A stretch of DNA of 64,000 nucleotides. Source: Deltaproteobacteria bacterium. GTDB lineage: Bacteria; Myxococcota_A; Polyangia; Polyangiales; Ga0077539. Of the stretch, positions 38,082 to 47,083 are shown piece after piece (within the stretch, counting starts at the first letter, position 1; every line of letters begins with the position of its first letter). Position numbers and translations under genes: made by a program. The stretch lies in NCBI GenBank assembly GCA_016704445.1, contig JADJAE010000064.1, positions 4,041 through 68,040 of the forward strand, in the 5' to 3' direction. The notes beneath the pieces were generated by a model. That model was given only the letters and a program-made list of their open reading frames with translations. It had not been told where the DNA came from and searched no databases.

Positions 38082-39145
38082 AGCTTGAGGTTCGTATCGA
38101 GCGCACCAGCGCCCCGAAGGCCCATCCCCCGGAGAGCGATCTCGGGTTCGGACGGCATTTCACCGACCACATGCTGCTCGTCGACTTCAACGAGTCTCAG
38201 GGGTGGAGCGACGCGCGCGTGCTCCCGTACGGTCCGCTCGCGCTCGACCCGGCGGCGGCGGTGCTGCACTACGGCCAGGCGATGTTCGAGGGCATCAAGG
38301 CCATCCGCGGCGACGACGGCGTCGTGCGGGTGTTTCGCCTCGAGCGCCACTGCCAGCGCATGGCCAGCGGAGCGCCGCGGCTCTGCATGCCCCCGCCCGA
38401 CCCGGAGATGCTCGCCCACTGCATCACCGAGCTGCTGAAGGTCGAGTCCGACTGGGTGCCCCGCGCCCGCAACACGGCGCTCTACATCCGCCCCACGCTG
38501 GTCGCGACGGAGCCCTTCCTCGGCGTCCGCCCGGCGCACCAGTACCTGCTCTACGTGATCCTCTCGCCGGTGGGCTCGTACTACGGCGGCGACACGCTGA
38601 AGCCGGTGCGCATCTGGGTCGAGACGCACCAGACGCGCGCCGCCAAGGGGGGCCTCGGTGCCGTGAAGGCGGGCGCCAACTACGCGTCGAGCCTCCAGGC
38701 GGCGATGCGTGCCAAGAAGGAGGGCTACGACCAGGTGCTCTGGCTCGACGGCGCGAAGCACGAGTTCCTGGAGGAGGTCGGGACGATGAACCTCTTCCTG
38801 GTGCTGGGCGACGAGCTGGTGACCCCGGCGCTGGGCGACACCATCCTGTCGGGCGTCACGCGCGACAGCATCATCACGCTGGCGAAGGCCCGGGGGATGA
38901 CCGTCACCGAGCGCCCGCTGAGCTTCTCGGAGATCGTCTCGGCGCACGAGAGCGGCAAGCTGAAGGAGGTCTTCGGCAGCGGCACCGCGGCGGTGGTGAG
39001 CCCCGTGTCCGAGCTGGTCACCGCCGACCGGCGAATGATCGTGGGCGAAGGCGTCGGGCCCATCGGGCAGTCGTTCTACGACGAGCTCACCGGCATCCAG
39101 CACGGCACGCGGCGCGACGCGCACGGCTGGCTCACCGCGATCTGA
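38078..39145 (+). CDS. ilvE: Branched-chain amino-acid aminotransferase
   Basis: PLP fold-type IV enzyme that interconverts Leu, Ile and Val with their 2-oxo acids. The 355 residues fit the longer (type II) BCAT group. Motifs: HYGQAMFEGIKAI near the N-terminus, RPTLVATEPFLGV, the PLP Lys in GAVKAGANYASS near residue 198, LEEVGTMNLF near 236 and the phosphate-binding GVTRDSIITLA and GSGTAAVVSPV. ATG 38078 overlaps the stop of the upstream gene. A 20-bp palindrome follows the stop. Confidence 0.94.
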   Translation: MKLEVRIERTSAPKAHPPESDLGFGRHFTDHMLLVDFNESQGWSDARVLPYGPLALDPAAAVLHYGQAMFEGIKAIRGDDGVVRVFRLERHCQRMASGAPRLCMPPPDPEMLAHCITELLKVESDWVPRARNTALYIRPTLVATEPFLGVRPAHQYLLYVILSPVGSYYGGDTLKPVRIWVETHQTRAAKGGLGAVKAGANYASSLQAAMRAKKEGYDQVLWLDGAKHEFLEEVGTMNLFLVLGDELVTPALGDTILSGVTRDSIITLAKARGMTVTERPLSFSEIVSAHESGKLKEVFGSGTAAVVSPVSELVTADRRMIVGEGVGPIGQSFYDELTGIQHGTRRDAHGWLTAI

Positions 39146-39165
39146 GCGGGCTGCGACGCCCCCCG

Positions 39166-39185
39166 GAGTTGTGCCGGCACAACTC
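39166..39185. terminator. Perfect 20-bp palindrome between convergent genes
   Basis: GAGTTGTGCC and GGCACAACTC are exact reverse complements with no spacer. It lies 20 nt after the ilvE stop and 21 nt after the stop of the minus-strand gene. A bidirectional terminator fits the position, though zero-loop palindromes without T tracts also look like operator sites. Confidence 0.5.
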
Positions 39186-39206
39186 AGCCCCGCCGCGCTC
39201 CCGGTA

Positions 39207-39969
39207 TCAGCCCTTCGAGTACTTCTTCACGGTCGCGAGCGCCGCCCGCAGCGCAGGCGTCGCCTTTGACAGCGGGCTCGTCACCGCCAGCACCGGCACC
39301 CCGTCGCGCACCCGCACCGCCGCGTCCGCGTGCGCCCTCATCTTCCGGCCCACGGAAGCGTCCAGCGCCGCGTTCAGCTCCGCCGACAGCTCCGCCTGCC
39401 GCTCGCGCGTCATCGTCGCCTGGCGTCGCTTCGGCGTCGCCGTGGCCGCCGCTCGCTCCGCCGCCGTGGCGCTCCGCAGTTCGGCCACGGTGACCCGCTC
39501 GAAGGCCACCTCCCGCACGCTCCCGTCCTCCTGCGGGACCCGCACCTTCATCCCCGTGACGTCCCCCCGGCCCGTCGTCTTCGGGCGTCGCCGCGAGGTA
39601 GCGCAGCATCCGATCGAGCTTCTCGGTCCCGTGGTCCGTCGCGAAGTCCTCGCTGAAGGCCTGAGCGATGCGCATGCAGCGGTAGGCGTAGTCGCCGTCG
39701 ATGGACAGCTCCTTCTCGGCGTAGTCGCGCATCGTGGCGTGCCCTCGGGCCGTGTGGAGCGCGAGCTCCGAGACCTGCGCGAACTGCTGCCCGATGCGCC
39801 ACGCGTTGCGCGCGCCGTCGCGGCTGAGGTGCTTGATCGCTCGCGTCGCGCGGTCGAGCGCCGCCCGCGACGTCCGCTGGGTGAGCACGTCGCCCTTCGG
39901 GCGCTTCGCCCGGAGGCCAGGAGTCTTCTCGACGGAGGCAGCCTGCTTCTTCGTGCGCGGGGTGGCCAT
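39207..39969 (-). CDS. Unknown helix-turn-helix-like protein (frameshift in a C run)
   Basis: About 253 residues after removing one base. The N-terminus is very basic (TPRTKKQAASVEKTPGLRAKRPKGD). The middle has HLSRDGARNAWRIGQQFAQVSELALHTARGHATMRDYAEKELSIDGDYAYRCMRIAQAF, which reads like a DNA-binding helical domain with a 'recognise-and-cycle' (DGDYAYRCMRIA) segment similar to phage or plasmid regulators. A beta-type segment (MKVRVPQEDGSVREVAFERVTV) and an Ala-rich helix end the protein. In the six-C run at 39563-39568 (plus strand) one base too many breaks the frame between PEDDGPG and DVTGMKVRV. GGAGGA precedes the start. No family is recognised. Confidence 0.6.
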
Positions 39970-40013
39970 TCCTCCGACGCTACCTTCGCGGCCGCGCTGC
40001 GCTCAACCTCTGG

Positions 40014-40019
40014 TAAATT
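40014..40019 (+). promoter_or_regulatory. -10 hexamer (TAAATT) ahead of the GAF histidine kinase
   Basis: TAAATT, unusually AT-rich here, ends 10 nt before ATG 40030, with no ribosome-binding site in between. Confidence 0.45.
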
Positions 40020-40029
40020 GCCCGGTCAG

Positions 40030-41681
40030 ATGCCTGGCGACGAACAGAGCCTGACGGGCGACGGGACCGTGGCGCCGCCCGGCGAGGAGCGCGGCCCCGG
40101 CGGGCAGCGGCTCCTGGCCTTCGCTCGCACCCTCCAGGGGGCGGTGGACTTCTCGGCGCTGACGGCCATGGTGACCGCGGAGATTCGCGAGGCCCTCGGC
40201 TACAACAATTCGTGGTTGGCGGTCTTCGAGGACGAGCAACTGACCCAGATCCGGGTGCTGACGATCCAGGGCCCCAGCGAGGCGGACGTCTGGAAGCACG
40301 CGACGGTCGTCCCGGTCGAGGGCGACTGGATGATGGAGCAGATCGCGAAGGGCGACCGGGTCGTGGTGATCGACGACGCGCTCGTCGACCCGCGGGTCAA
40401 CCACGCCATCGTCGACGAGCTCAAGAACCGCACGATCATCAACATCCCGCTGCGCTTCATCGACCGCCCCTTCGGCACCCTGGGCCTCGGAACCTTCGGC
40501 GACGAGGGCCCTCGCCCCCCGACGGAGCCCGAGGTCGAGTACCTCGTCGCGCTGGCGGCCCACGTCTCCGTGGCCGCGGCGCGCATCCGCCTCACCGAGG
40601 AGCGCGCCCTGGCCGCCGCCGACCGCCTCGACATCGAGCGCCGGCTCGCGCAGCGCCAGCGGCTGGAGAGCCTCGGGCTGCTCGCGGGGGGCGTGGCGCA
40701 CGACTTCAACAACCTGCTGATGGTGATGCGCTCGACGGCGTCGGTCTTCGAGGCGGAGCGAGGGCTCAGCGAGCCCGGGCGCGCCAGCGTCGCCATGCTC
40801 CTCGACGCGGTGGAGCGCGCGAGGGACCTCACCCGCCAGCTCCTCGCCCTCGGCCGCAGGCAGGACCTCCGGCTCGCTCCGCTCGACCTCAACGCGCGCG
40901 CCCGCAAGCTCGTGGCGCTGCTGCGCCGGGTCGTCCCGGCGAGCATCACGGTCGACGTGATCGAGGGGCCGCGCCTGCCGCTCGTGTCCGCCGACGAGGT
41001 GCAGATCGACCAGATCCTGCTCAACCTCTGCCTCAACGCGCGCGACGCGATGCCGCACGGGGGCAGGATCACCCTCGAGACCGAGCAGGTGGTGATCAAC
41101 GGCGAGTACGTGCGGGCGCACCCCTGGGCGAAGCCTGGCCGCTACGTGCTGCTGTCGGTGACCGACACGGGCACCGGCATCGCGCCGGAGCTGATCGACC
41201 GGGTCTTCGAGCCCTTCTTCACGACGAAGCCCGAGGGTCAGGGCTCCGGGCTCGGCCTCGCGATCGTCTACGGCGTGGTGCGCCAGCACGACGGGATGGT
41301 CCACTGCTACAGCGAGCCGGGCGTGGGCACGGCCTTCAAGGTCTACCTGCCGATCCTCGAGCGGGAGGCCGACGGGCAAGGGGGCGCGGGGGGCTGGTGG
41401 CCGACGCCGGGGGGGGGCGTGATGGTCGACCGCGCGCGGGCTACGGTCGTGGCCGCGAGGACGGCCTCTGGCCTCGGCCGCGCGCGCGGGCCTTCACCTG
41501 GGACCTCGACGCGGGGCCGGCGGGCGCGCGGCCGCACCGGGAGCTGCTGCCGGGCGCCCCTCTTCCGAGCGGCTACGGGCGAGAGCAGCTCACCGCCGAG
41601 GACGCCCGCGAGGTGCTGGCCAAGCCCACCGACCCTGACTCCTTCCTGCGCGCCGTGCGCCGCGCGCTCGACCGCCGCTGA
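40030..41681 (+). CDS. GAF-domain histidine kinase with damaged C-terminal receiver
   Basis: Roughly 550 residues. A GAF domain (about 25-190) senses an unknown ligand. The HisKA region has the phospho-acceptor His in LLAGGVAHDFNNLLMVM near residue 235, and HATPase has NLCLNARDAMPHGG, TDTGTGIAPE, FEPFFTTKPEGQGSGLGLAIVYG. This subgroup (VAHDFNN) normally carries a C-terminal receiver. Here, between about 41380 and 41590, no frame gives a good receiver, but the last 30 codons before 41681 read EVLAKPTDPDSFLRAVRRALDRR, a receiver end. So the receiver is either degenerate or scrambled by one or more indels. The uncorrected frame runs on into the next gene. Confidence 0.82.
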
Positions 41682-41710
41682 GCCTCACTCCCCCCTCCAC
41701 CGGGCGCGTG

Positions 41711-41716
41711 TAGACT
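41711..41716 (+). promoter_or_regulatory. -10 hexamer (TAGACT), leaderless layout
   Basis: TAGACT is followed by CCCGCGCC and then ATG. The dapF gene has TATACT followed by the same CCCGCGCC and ATG on the other strand, a near-identical arrangement. Confidence 0.5.
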
Positions 41717-41724
41717 CCCGCGCC

Positions 41725-42510
41725 ATGGCGAGCATCTTCCGTAGCGATCTCCTGGCTGGGCGCGTGGCGCTGGTGACGGGCGGCGGGTCGGGCATCGGCC
41801 GCGGCATCGCGGAGGCCTTCGTGGCCCACGGCGCGCGGGTCGGCATCGTCGGCCGCAACGCCGAGCGCCTCGAGGGCGCGGCGGCGGCGATGGGCGGGTC
41901 GTGCCTCGCGGCGCAGGCGGACGTGCGCGACCCGAAGGCGGTCGAGGCCGCGCTCGACGCGGTGACGGCGCGCTTCGGGCCCATCGACATCGTGGTCAAC
42001 AGCGCGGCGGGAAACTTCCTGGCGCCGGCCGCGGCCCTGTCGCCCAACGGCTTTCGCACGGTGATGGACATCGACGCCAACGGCACCTTCAACGTCTGCC
42101 GCGCGGCCTTCGACCGCTCGCTGCGCGACCGCGGGGGCGTGGTGCTCAACATCTCCGCCACGCTCCACTACGCGGCGACGCCGCTGCAGATCCACGCCTC
42201 CGCGGCGAAGGCGGCGGTGGACGCGATCACCCGCACCCTCGCGGTCGAGTGGGGCCCCCTCGGGGTGCGCGTGGTGGGCCTCGCCCCGGGGCCCATCGAG
42301 GGCACCGAAGGGATGAGCCGGCTCTCCTCGGACGAGACCCGCGAGCGGGTGATCGCGGCCATTCCCCTGCGGCGCTTCGGGCGCATCGACGAGATGGCCA
42401 CGGCGGCGCTCTTCCTGGTGAGCGAGGGCGCCAGCTACGTGAGCGGAGAGACCCTGGTGGCCGACGGCGCAGCGTGGCTCGGCACCAGCGCCCAGTGGAT
42501 GGGCGGCTGA
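41725..42510 (+). CDS. Short-chain dehydrogenase/reductase, DECR-type (2,4-dienoyl-CoA reductase-like)
   Basis: A 261-residue NAD(P)H enzyme. The Rossmann motif is VTGGGSGIGRGIAEAF, with VVNSAAGNFLAPA and DIDANGTFNVC. The active-site region reads LQIHASAAKAAVDAITRTLAVEWGPLGVRVVGLAPGPIEGTEG, which matches the peroxisomal 2,4-dienoyl-CoA reductase (DECR2) pattern, including the lack of the classical Tyr of the YxxxK motif. The expected reaction is NADPH-dependent reduction of 2,4-dienoyl-CoA in degradation of unsaturated fatty acids. The ATG has a -10 hexamer 8 nt upstream. Ends 1 bp before the convergent M23 gene. Confidence 0.85.
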   Translation: MASIFRSDLLAGRVALVTGGGSGIGRGIAEAFVAHGARVGIVGRNAERLEGAAAAMGGSCLAAQADVRDPKAVEAALDAVTARFGPIDIVVNSAAGNFLAPAAALSPNGFRTVMDIDANGTFNVCRAAFDRSLRDRGGVVLNISATLHYAATPLQIHASAAKAAVDAITRTLAVEWGPLGVRVVGLAPGPIEGTEGMSRLSSDETRERVIAAIPLRRFGRIDEMATAALFLVSEGASYVSGETLVADGAAWLGTSAQWMGG

Positions 42511-42511
42511 T

Positions 42512-43105
42512 TCAGTAGAGCGGGCCGAGCACCAGCCGGGGGTCGGGGTAGATCGCCAGCGCCGCCTCGCGGTCGGCGTCGCTCACGGCGCCCGGCAGGT
42601 CGGCCACCTCCGGGCGCACCAGCGAGAGCTGGAAGTGAAGGTGGGGGTTCCAGCCGCCGTTCTCGTGGCGGTCGCCGACCCAGGCGATGACCTCGCCTCG
42701 GGAGACGCGCTGGCCCTCGAAGCGCCCCTCGATGGAGCGCGCCGAGAGGTGGCCGTGCAGCGCCCACACGGGCCTCCCGCCGAGCTGGTGCTCGGTGATG
42801 AGCGTGTAGCCGTAGTCGCCGGCGGAGGGGTTGTTGCCGAAGCGGTGCACCGTCCCGTCGAAGAAGGCGTGGACGCCTTCGCCCACCGGGGCCGCGAGGT
42901 CGACGCCCACGTGGATGTCGCGCAGCCCCGCGAAGAGCTCGGTGGTGTACACGCCGCGGCGCTTCTCGTCGTAGCGGCCGACGCCGTAGGGGGAGGCCAG
43001 CTCCCGCCCCGGGTCATACCCACCGGTGAAGTCGTAGACCTCGTAGCCCTCCGGCATCCGGATCACCGGCGCGAATACATACCCTTGTAAATCGAGCGCT
43101 CGCAT
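42512..43105 (-). CDS. M23-family metallopeptidase (LytM-like)
   Basis: A 197-residue protein with an M23 peptidase core: IHVGVDLAAPVGEGVHAFFDGTV supplies the first zinc His and Asp, YGYTLITEHQL the middle strand, HGHLSA a catalytic-site His, and NPHLHFQLS the HxH zinc ligands. M23 enzymes cut peptidoglycan cross-links. It has no visible signal peptide, starting MRALDLQGYVFAPV, so export is doubtful unless the true start differs. Its ATG shares a base with the dapF stop, so dapF and this gene form an operon. Confidence 0.8.
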   Translation of the reverse strand: MRALDLQGYVFAPVIRMPEGYEVYDFTGGYDPGRELASPYGVGRYDEKRRGVYTTELFAGLRDIHVGVDLAAPVGEGVHAFFDGTVHRFGNNPSAGDYGYTLITEHQLGGRPVWALHGHLSARSIEGRFEGQRVSRGEVIAWVGDRHENGGWNPHLHFQLSLVRPEVADLPGAVSDADREAALAIYPDPRLVLGPLY

Positions 43106-43914
43106 CAGCCCACCGTCCCGGAGAAGGCCCGCCGCGCGGGGCCGGTCATGGTCACCGCCCAGGTCCCTTCGGCCACGGTGATTACCAGCGGGCCGCCGTC
43201 GAGCCGCACCGTCACCGGCTCGCCCGCGCGCCACCGACCCTCGGCCACCGCCGCCGCGGCCACGGCGCAGGCGCCCGTCCCGCAGGCCTGCGTCCACCCG
43301 ACGCCGCGCTCGTGCACCCGCACCCTGAACCCGCCCTGCTCCGGGGCCACGAGCTCGACGTTGACGCCCTTGGGAAACTCCGCGAGCGCCGTCACCGCGC
43401 GCACCAGCCCCGCCGCGTCGTCGCCCGGCGCGAACACCACCCCGTGGGGGTTGCCCATGTCCACCGCGCGCACGGCCACACGCTCGCCGCCCACGGTCAC
43501 GGTCGAGGGCGCGCCCGCCACCGAGGCGGAGCCCATGGCGACCTCCACCTCCGCCACGCCGTCCTTCGTCGAGCGCACCCGCACGGGCCTCGGACCCGCG
43601 TCCGAGTCGACCACCAGGGAGCCCCCCACGGAGAGCTCGCCCCGGTCGAGCAGCCAGGCGGCCACGCAGCGCACGCCGTTGCCGCACATCTCCGGCCGCG
43701 ACCCGTCGGCGTTGAGGATCACCAGGCGCACCCGCCCCGCGGCGAGGCCCGTCCGGTCGACCCAGAGGAGCCCGTCGCCCCCGACGCCGCGGTGCCGGTC
43801 GCAGAGGGCGCGGGCGAGCTCAGGGGTCACCGTCGCCTCGGGCCACACCTCGGCGTCCAGCACCAGGAAGTCGTTGCCGAGACCTTCATATTTCGCAAAC
43901 GCAGCGGCCGTCAT
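43105..43914 (-). CDS. dapF: Diaminopimelate epimerase
   Basis: Interconverts LL- and meso-diaminopimelate for lysine and peptidoglycan synthesis. The 269 residues contain the two catalytic cysteines in NADGSRPEMCGNGVRC (about residue 78) and QACGTGACAVAAAAV (about 222), plus KYEGLGNDFLVLDA and MGNPHGVVF. ATG 43914 is chosen because KYEGLGNDF follows within ten residues and a -10 hexamer sits 8 nt upstream. It is co-transcribed with a putative peptidoglycan peptidase. Confidence 0.95.
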   Translation of the reverse strand: MTAAAFAKYEGLGNDFLVLDAEVWPEATVTPELARALCDRHRGVGGDGLLWVDRTGLAAGRVRLVILNADGSRPEMCGNGVRCVAAWLLDRGELSVGGSLVVDSDAGPRPVRVRSTKDGVAEVEVAMGSASVAGAPSTVTVGGERVAVRAVDMGNPHGVVFAPGDDAAGLVRAVTALAEFPKGVNVELVAPEQGGFRVRVHERGVGWTQACGTGACAVAAAAVAEGRWRAGEPVTVRLDGGPLVITVAEGTWAVTMTGPARRAFSGTVG

Positions 43915-43922
43915 GGCGCGGG

Positions 43923-43928
43923 AGTATA
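43923..43928 (-). promoter_or_regulatory. -10 hexamer (TATACT) for dapF, leaderless layout
   Basis: On the minus strand TATACT is followed by CCCGCGCC and ATG. It is the best -10 match in the window and lies 8 nt from the start codon. Confidence 0.55.
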
Positions 43929-43966
43929 CGCACCGCCGCCGCGATGACCGATCCCACCGCGCGCGC

Positions 43967-43995
43967 TTGACCCGGGACCCGCGGGCGGGTGTCAT
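43967..43995 (+). promoter_or_regulatory. Promoter of the TSP3/VWA lipoprotein gene
   Basis: TTGACC at 43967-43972, a 17-nt spacer and TGTCAT at 43990-43995. The ATG at 44005 lies 9 nt further on. The dapF promoter runs divergently in the same 90 bp. Confidence 0.5.
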
Positions 43996-44004
43996 CCCCG
44001 GCCT

Positions 44005-46429
44005 ATGCGACGCTTGTCCTGCCCTTGTTTCGCGTCTTCGTGGCGGGCGCCTGGGTCGTCGCCGCGGGCTGCTCGGACACCACCACCGCCGCGGACTCGG
44101 GCCTCCCCGACGTCGACATCGTCGCGGACGCCGCCCCCTCGGCGGACGTTCCCGGCGAGCCCTGCGCCCCGCAGAACGACCCCGACGGCGACGGCATCTC
44201 CACCCGCTACGAGGGCAGCGGCGACGCCGACGGGGACGGCGTGGCCAACAGCAGCGACGCCGACTCGGACAACGACGGCGTGCCCGATCGCTTCGAGGGC
44301 GGCCACGGCCAGGCCTTCCGCTGCGACGCCCCGCCGGACGACAACGACAACGACGGGACGCCCGACTTCCTCGACACCGACGCCAACGGGGACGGCATCC
44401 GCGACGCCTTGCAGGTCGCGCCTTCGCCCGCGCAGCCCGGCGCCGGGGCGGCCCCCGCGCTCGACTGCTACCGCGCCAGCGACCGCGGGGTGAACCGCGA
44501 CGCGGCCAACGGCTGGTCGTGCCACCCCTTCGACACCGACGGCGACAACGTCCCCGACTACGCCGACGCCGACGCCGACGGAGACCGCATCAGCAACAGC
44601 GCGGAGATCGCCCCTGGCACCGCCGCGGCGCCGACGGACACCGACATGGACGGCGTCCCCGACTGGCGAGACCGGGACAGCGACGGCGACACCATCACCG
44701 ACTCGCAGGAGGGCACCAACGACCGCGACGGCGACATGCTGCCCAACTACCGCGACCTCGACAGCGACGGCGACAGCCCGATGGGCAGCGAGCAGGGCAC
44801 CGACGCGGCGGAGGCCGGCGACAACGACCCGGCGACCGGCGCCAACGAGTGCCCCCGGGAGCTCGACGTGCGCACGCTCGACCTCGCGCGCCCGATGCCC
44901 GACGGCATCCCCGACTACCTCGACACCGACTCCGACAACGACGGCCTCGGCGACCGCGAGGAGTCCATCGCGGGCACCGACCGCTGCAACCCCGACACCG
45001 ACGGCGACGGCCAGCTCGACTCCGCCGAGGTCGCCTGGTGCCGCAACCACATGCGCGAGCGCTGCGCCAGCGAGGCGTCGACCCGCATCCCCTCGACGGA
45101 CTACTACCTCATCCTCCCGTGGATGGGCGCGCAGGTGGCGCGCGAGCTGGAGTTCGGCTCCAACCTCCGCGTGGCGGACGTGTACTTCATCAGCGACACC
45201 ACCGGCTCGATGGGCGGCGTGCTGCGCAACGTGCAGTCGTCCATCGCGACCCCGCGCACCGGGCTCATCGACAGCATCACGGCGCTCATCCCCGACACCT
45301 GGTTCGGGGTCAACCACTACGACGACTTCCCCTCCGGCAGCTACGGCGGCGGCAACGACCGCGCGCTCTGGCCGGTGTGCTCCGGGCCTCCCGGCACGCC
45401 CCGGTGCATCGCCAACTCGGGCATCGGGATGCAGCCCGCGTCGCGCGCCATGGACGTGCAGGCGACGGCCAACGCGATCCGGCTGGGCAGCGGCGGCGAC
45501 GGGCCCGAGTCGCAGGTCGAGGCGCTCTACCAGACCATCGTGGGCGACGGGCTCTTCGACCCCTCCAACCCGATGGCGTGCACCGGCGACCCCGGCGTCG
45601 CCCCGTGCTGGGTCGCCCCGCGCAACTGCGCCGACGGCACCTACGGCCACCCGTGCTTCCGCGTCGGGGCGCTGCCCATCGTGATCCATTTCACGGACGT
45701 GGATTTCCACAACGGGGCGCGCGACCCGGCGGTGCCCACGGGGCCCTTCGCCCACCCCTACACGGGCATCTCTCCGGCGCCGCACAACATCAACGACGTC
45801 ATCAACGCCTACAACGCCCGCTCCGGGCGCATCATCAACCTCAACGCCTCGTCCGGGACTCGCTGCGAGGGCATGCGCCCGTCCGGCCGCACGTCGGGCC
45901 GCCCCTGCTACGACTTCCGCGTGCTCGCCGAGGGCACCGGCTCCGTCGACCTCGACGGCAACCCGCTGATCTTCGACCTGCCGGGCGGCGGCGCCACGGT
46001 CTCGCCGGCCTTCGTGAGCTCCGTGGTCGACGCGGTGAACACCATCGCCACGCGGGTTCCGCTCGACATCAACACCATCCCGCGCAACGACGGCGCCAAC
46101 CCCTTCGGCGTCGACGCCACGCGCTTCATCCGCCGGCGCACCCCGTCGTGCCAGATCGCCCCGCCAACGACCGCTGCTGGACCGAGCCCGAGGGCGTGGC
46201 CCACGCCGACGCCGTCGCGCGCACCGACCTCAGCACCTTCTACCGGGTGGTGCCGGGCACGCGGGTGCGCTTCACCCTCTTCTTCCAGAACGACAACGTC
46301 TTCCAGGGCGCCTCGCAGGAGTCGACGCTCTTCCGCGCGTTCATCGACGTGGTGGGCGACGGGGTGACGGTGCTCGACACCCGCGAGGTGTACATCCTGG
46401 TGCCGGCCAACCAGCCGCCGCCGGGCTGA
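44005..46429 (+). CDS. TSP3-repeat lipoprotein with von Willebrand A-like domain (frameshifted)
   Basis: About 808 codons. Most of the protein is in one frame: lipobox VVAAGCSD, Asp-rich linker, a calcium-binding thrombospondin type 3 array (DPDGDGISTRYEG, DTDGDNVPDYADADADGD and so on, about residues 55-335), then a VWA-like domain with the MIDAS-type motif YFISDTTGSMGGVL near 395-410. Near 46160 the frame shifts; the end ANDRCWTEPEGVAHADAV...YILVPANQPPPG stops at 46429. The start is uncertain. GTG 43989 gives MSSPAYATLVLPLFRV without the usual positive n-region. ATG 44005 gives MRRLSCP, correctly spaced from the promoter, and joins the lipobox frame only after a further 1-base shift near 44020-44035. 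Confidence 0.72.
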
Positions 46430-47083
46430 CTGGGCGGCCCCGCGGCGGCGGGGCGGGGTCGCGGGCGTGGCGCGGGCCCCGGCGGCGGGGCGGGGGCGCG
46501 CGGCGTGGTTCGCCCCCCCCGGGGCCCGCTGGGCGCGCCCCCCCCGCCGCGCTTCTTGCCCTCCCGAGGCCCCCGCGTCGCGGGGCGCCGGCGCCCCCCC
46601 CCCGCCGGGGCCGGCCCGCCCGGCTCGCGGGCTCCTGTGCGGCGGGCGCCGCCCCCCGCGCGGGGTCGCTGCCCCGCGCCGTCGCCGGGTGGCCGCCGGG
46701 GTTCGCGGGCGCCGCGCGCGCTGTCGCGTGGTGCTCGCGGGGCCGGCGGCGGCCCCTGCGGTGGTGGGCGCGGGCTGCTGCGTCGGGCGTCTCGGCCCGG
46801 CGCCGCGCCGCGGTGCGCGCCGCCTCGGCGCCGGGGGGGTGGACCCCGCGCGGCGGCCGAGCGGAGGCGCGGGGAGCGCCGTTTGTCGGGGGCGCCGCCC
46901 GCCGGGCGGGGCGGCGGGGGGGCCGAGGGCCGCGCGGGGCGGGGCGCGGCTCGCGCCGTCCGCCGTCGAGCGTCGCCCCCGCCCGGGGTCGCCGCCCCCG
47001 ACGGGGGGCCCGGCTGACCCGCGCGCTCGAAGCGTGGCTCGCCCGCGGCCTGAGCTGAGCCGCTCGCCTCCCCGCGCTGCTCG
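46430..47083. other. Intergenic region of about 90 % GC
   Basis: A 654-bp gap between two convergent genes with no supportable ORF. By hand count, 46441-47040 holds 62 A/T in 600 bases, i.e. about 90 % GC, against roughly 72 % nearby. It is full of C and G runs of 7-10, GCGGCGG-type strings and short inverted repeats. Because stop codons are rare at this composition, long open frames occur in several frames on both strands; their Arg/Ala/Pro/Gly-only translations do not look like proteins. No RNA gene, promoter or terminator is recognised. Confidence 0.8.

Noticed and set aside
38203..42510. One very long ORF spanning the histidine kinase and the DECR-like gene
   Set aside because: It begins within ilvE in a wrong frame and reads through the damaged receiver and intergenic sequence. 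Two separate genes with their own starts at 40030 and 41725 explain it.
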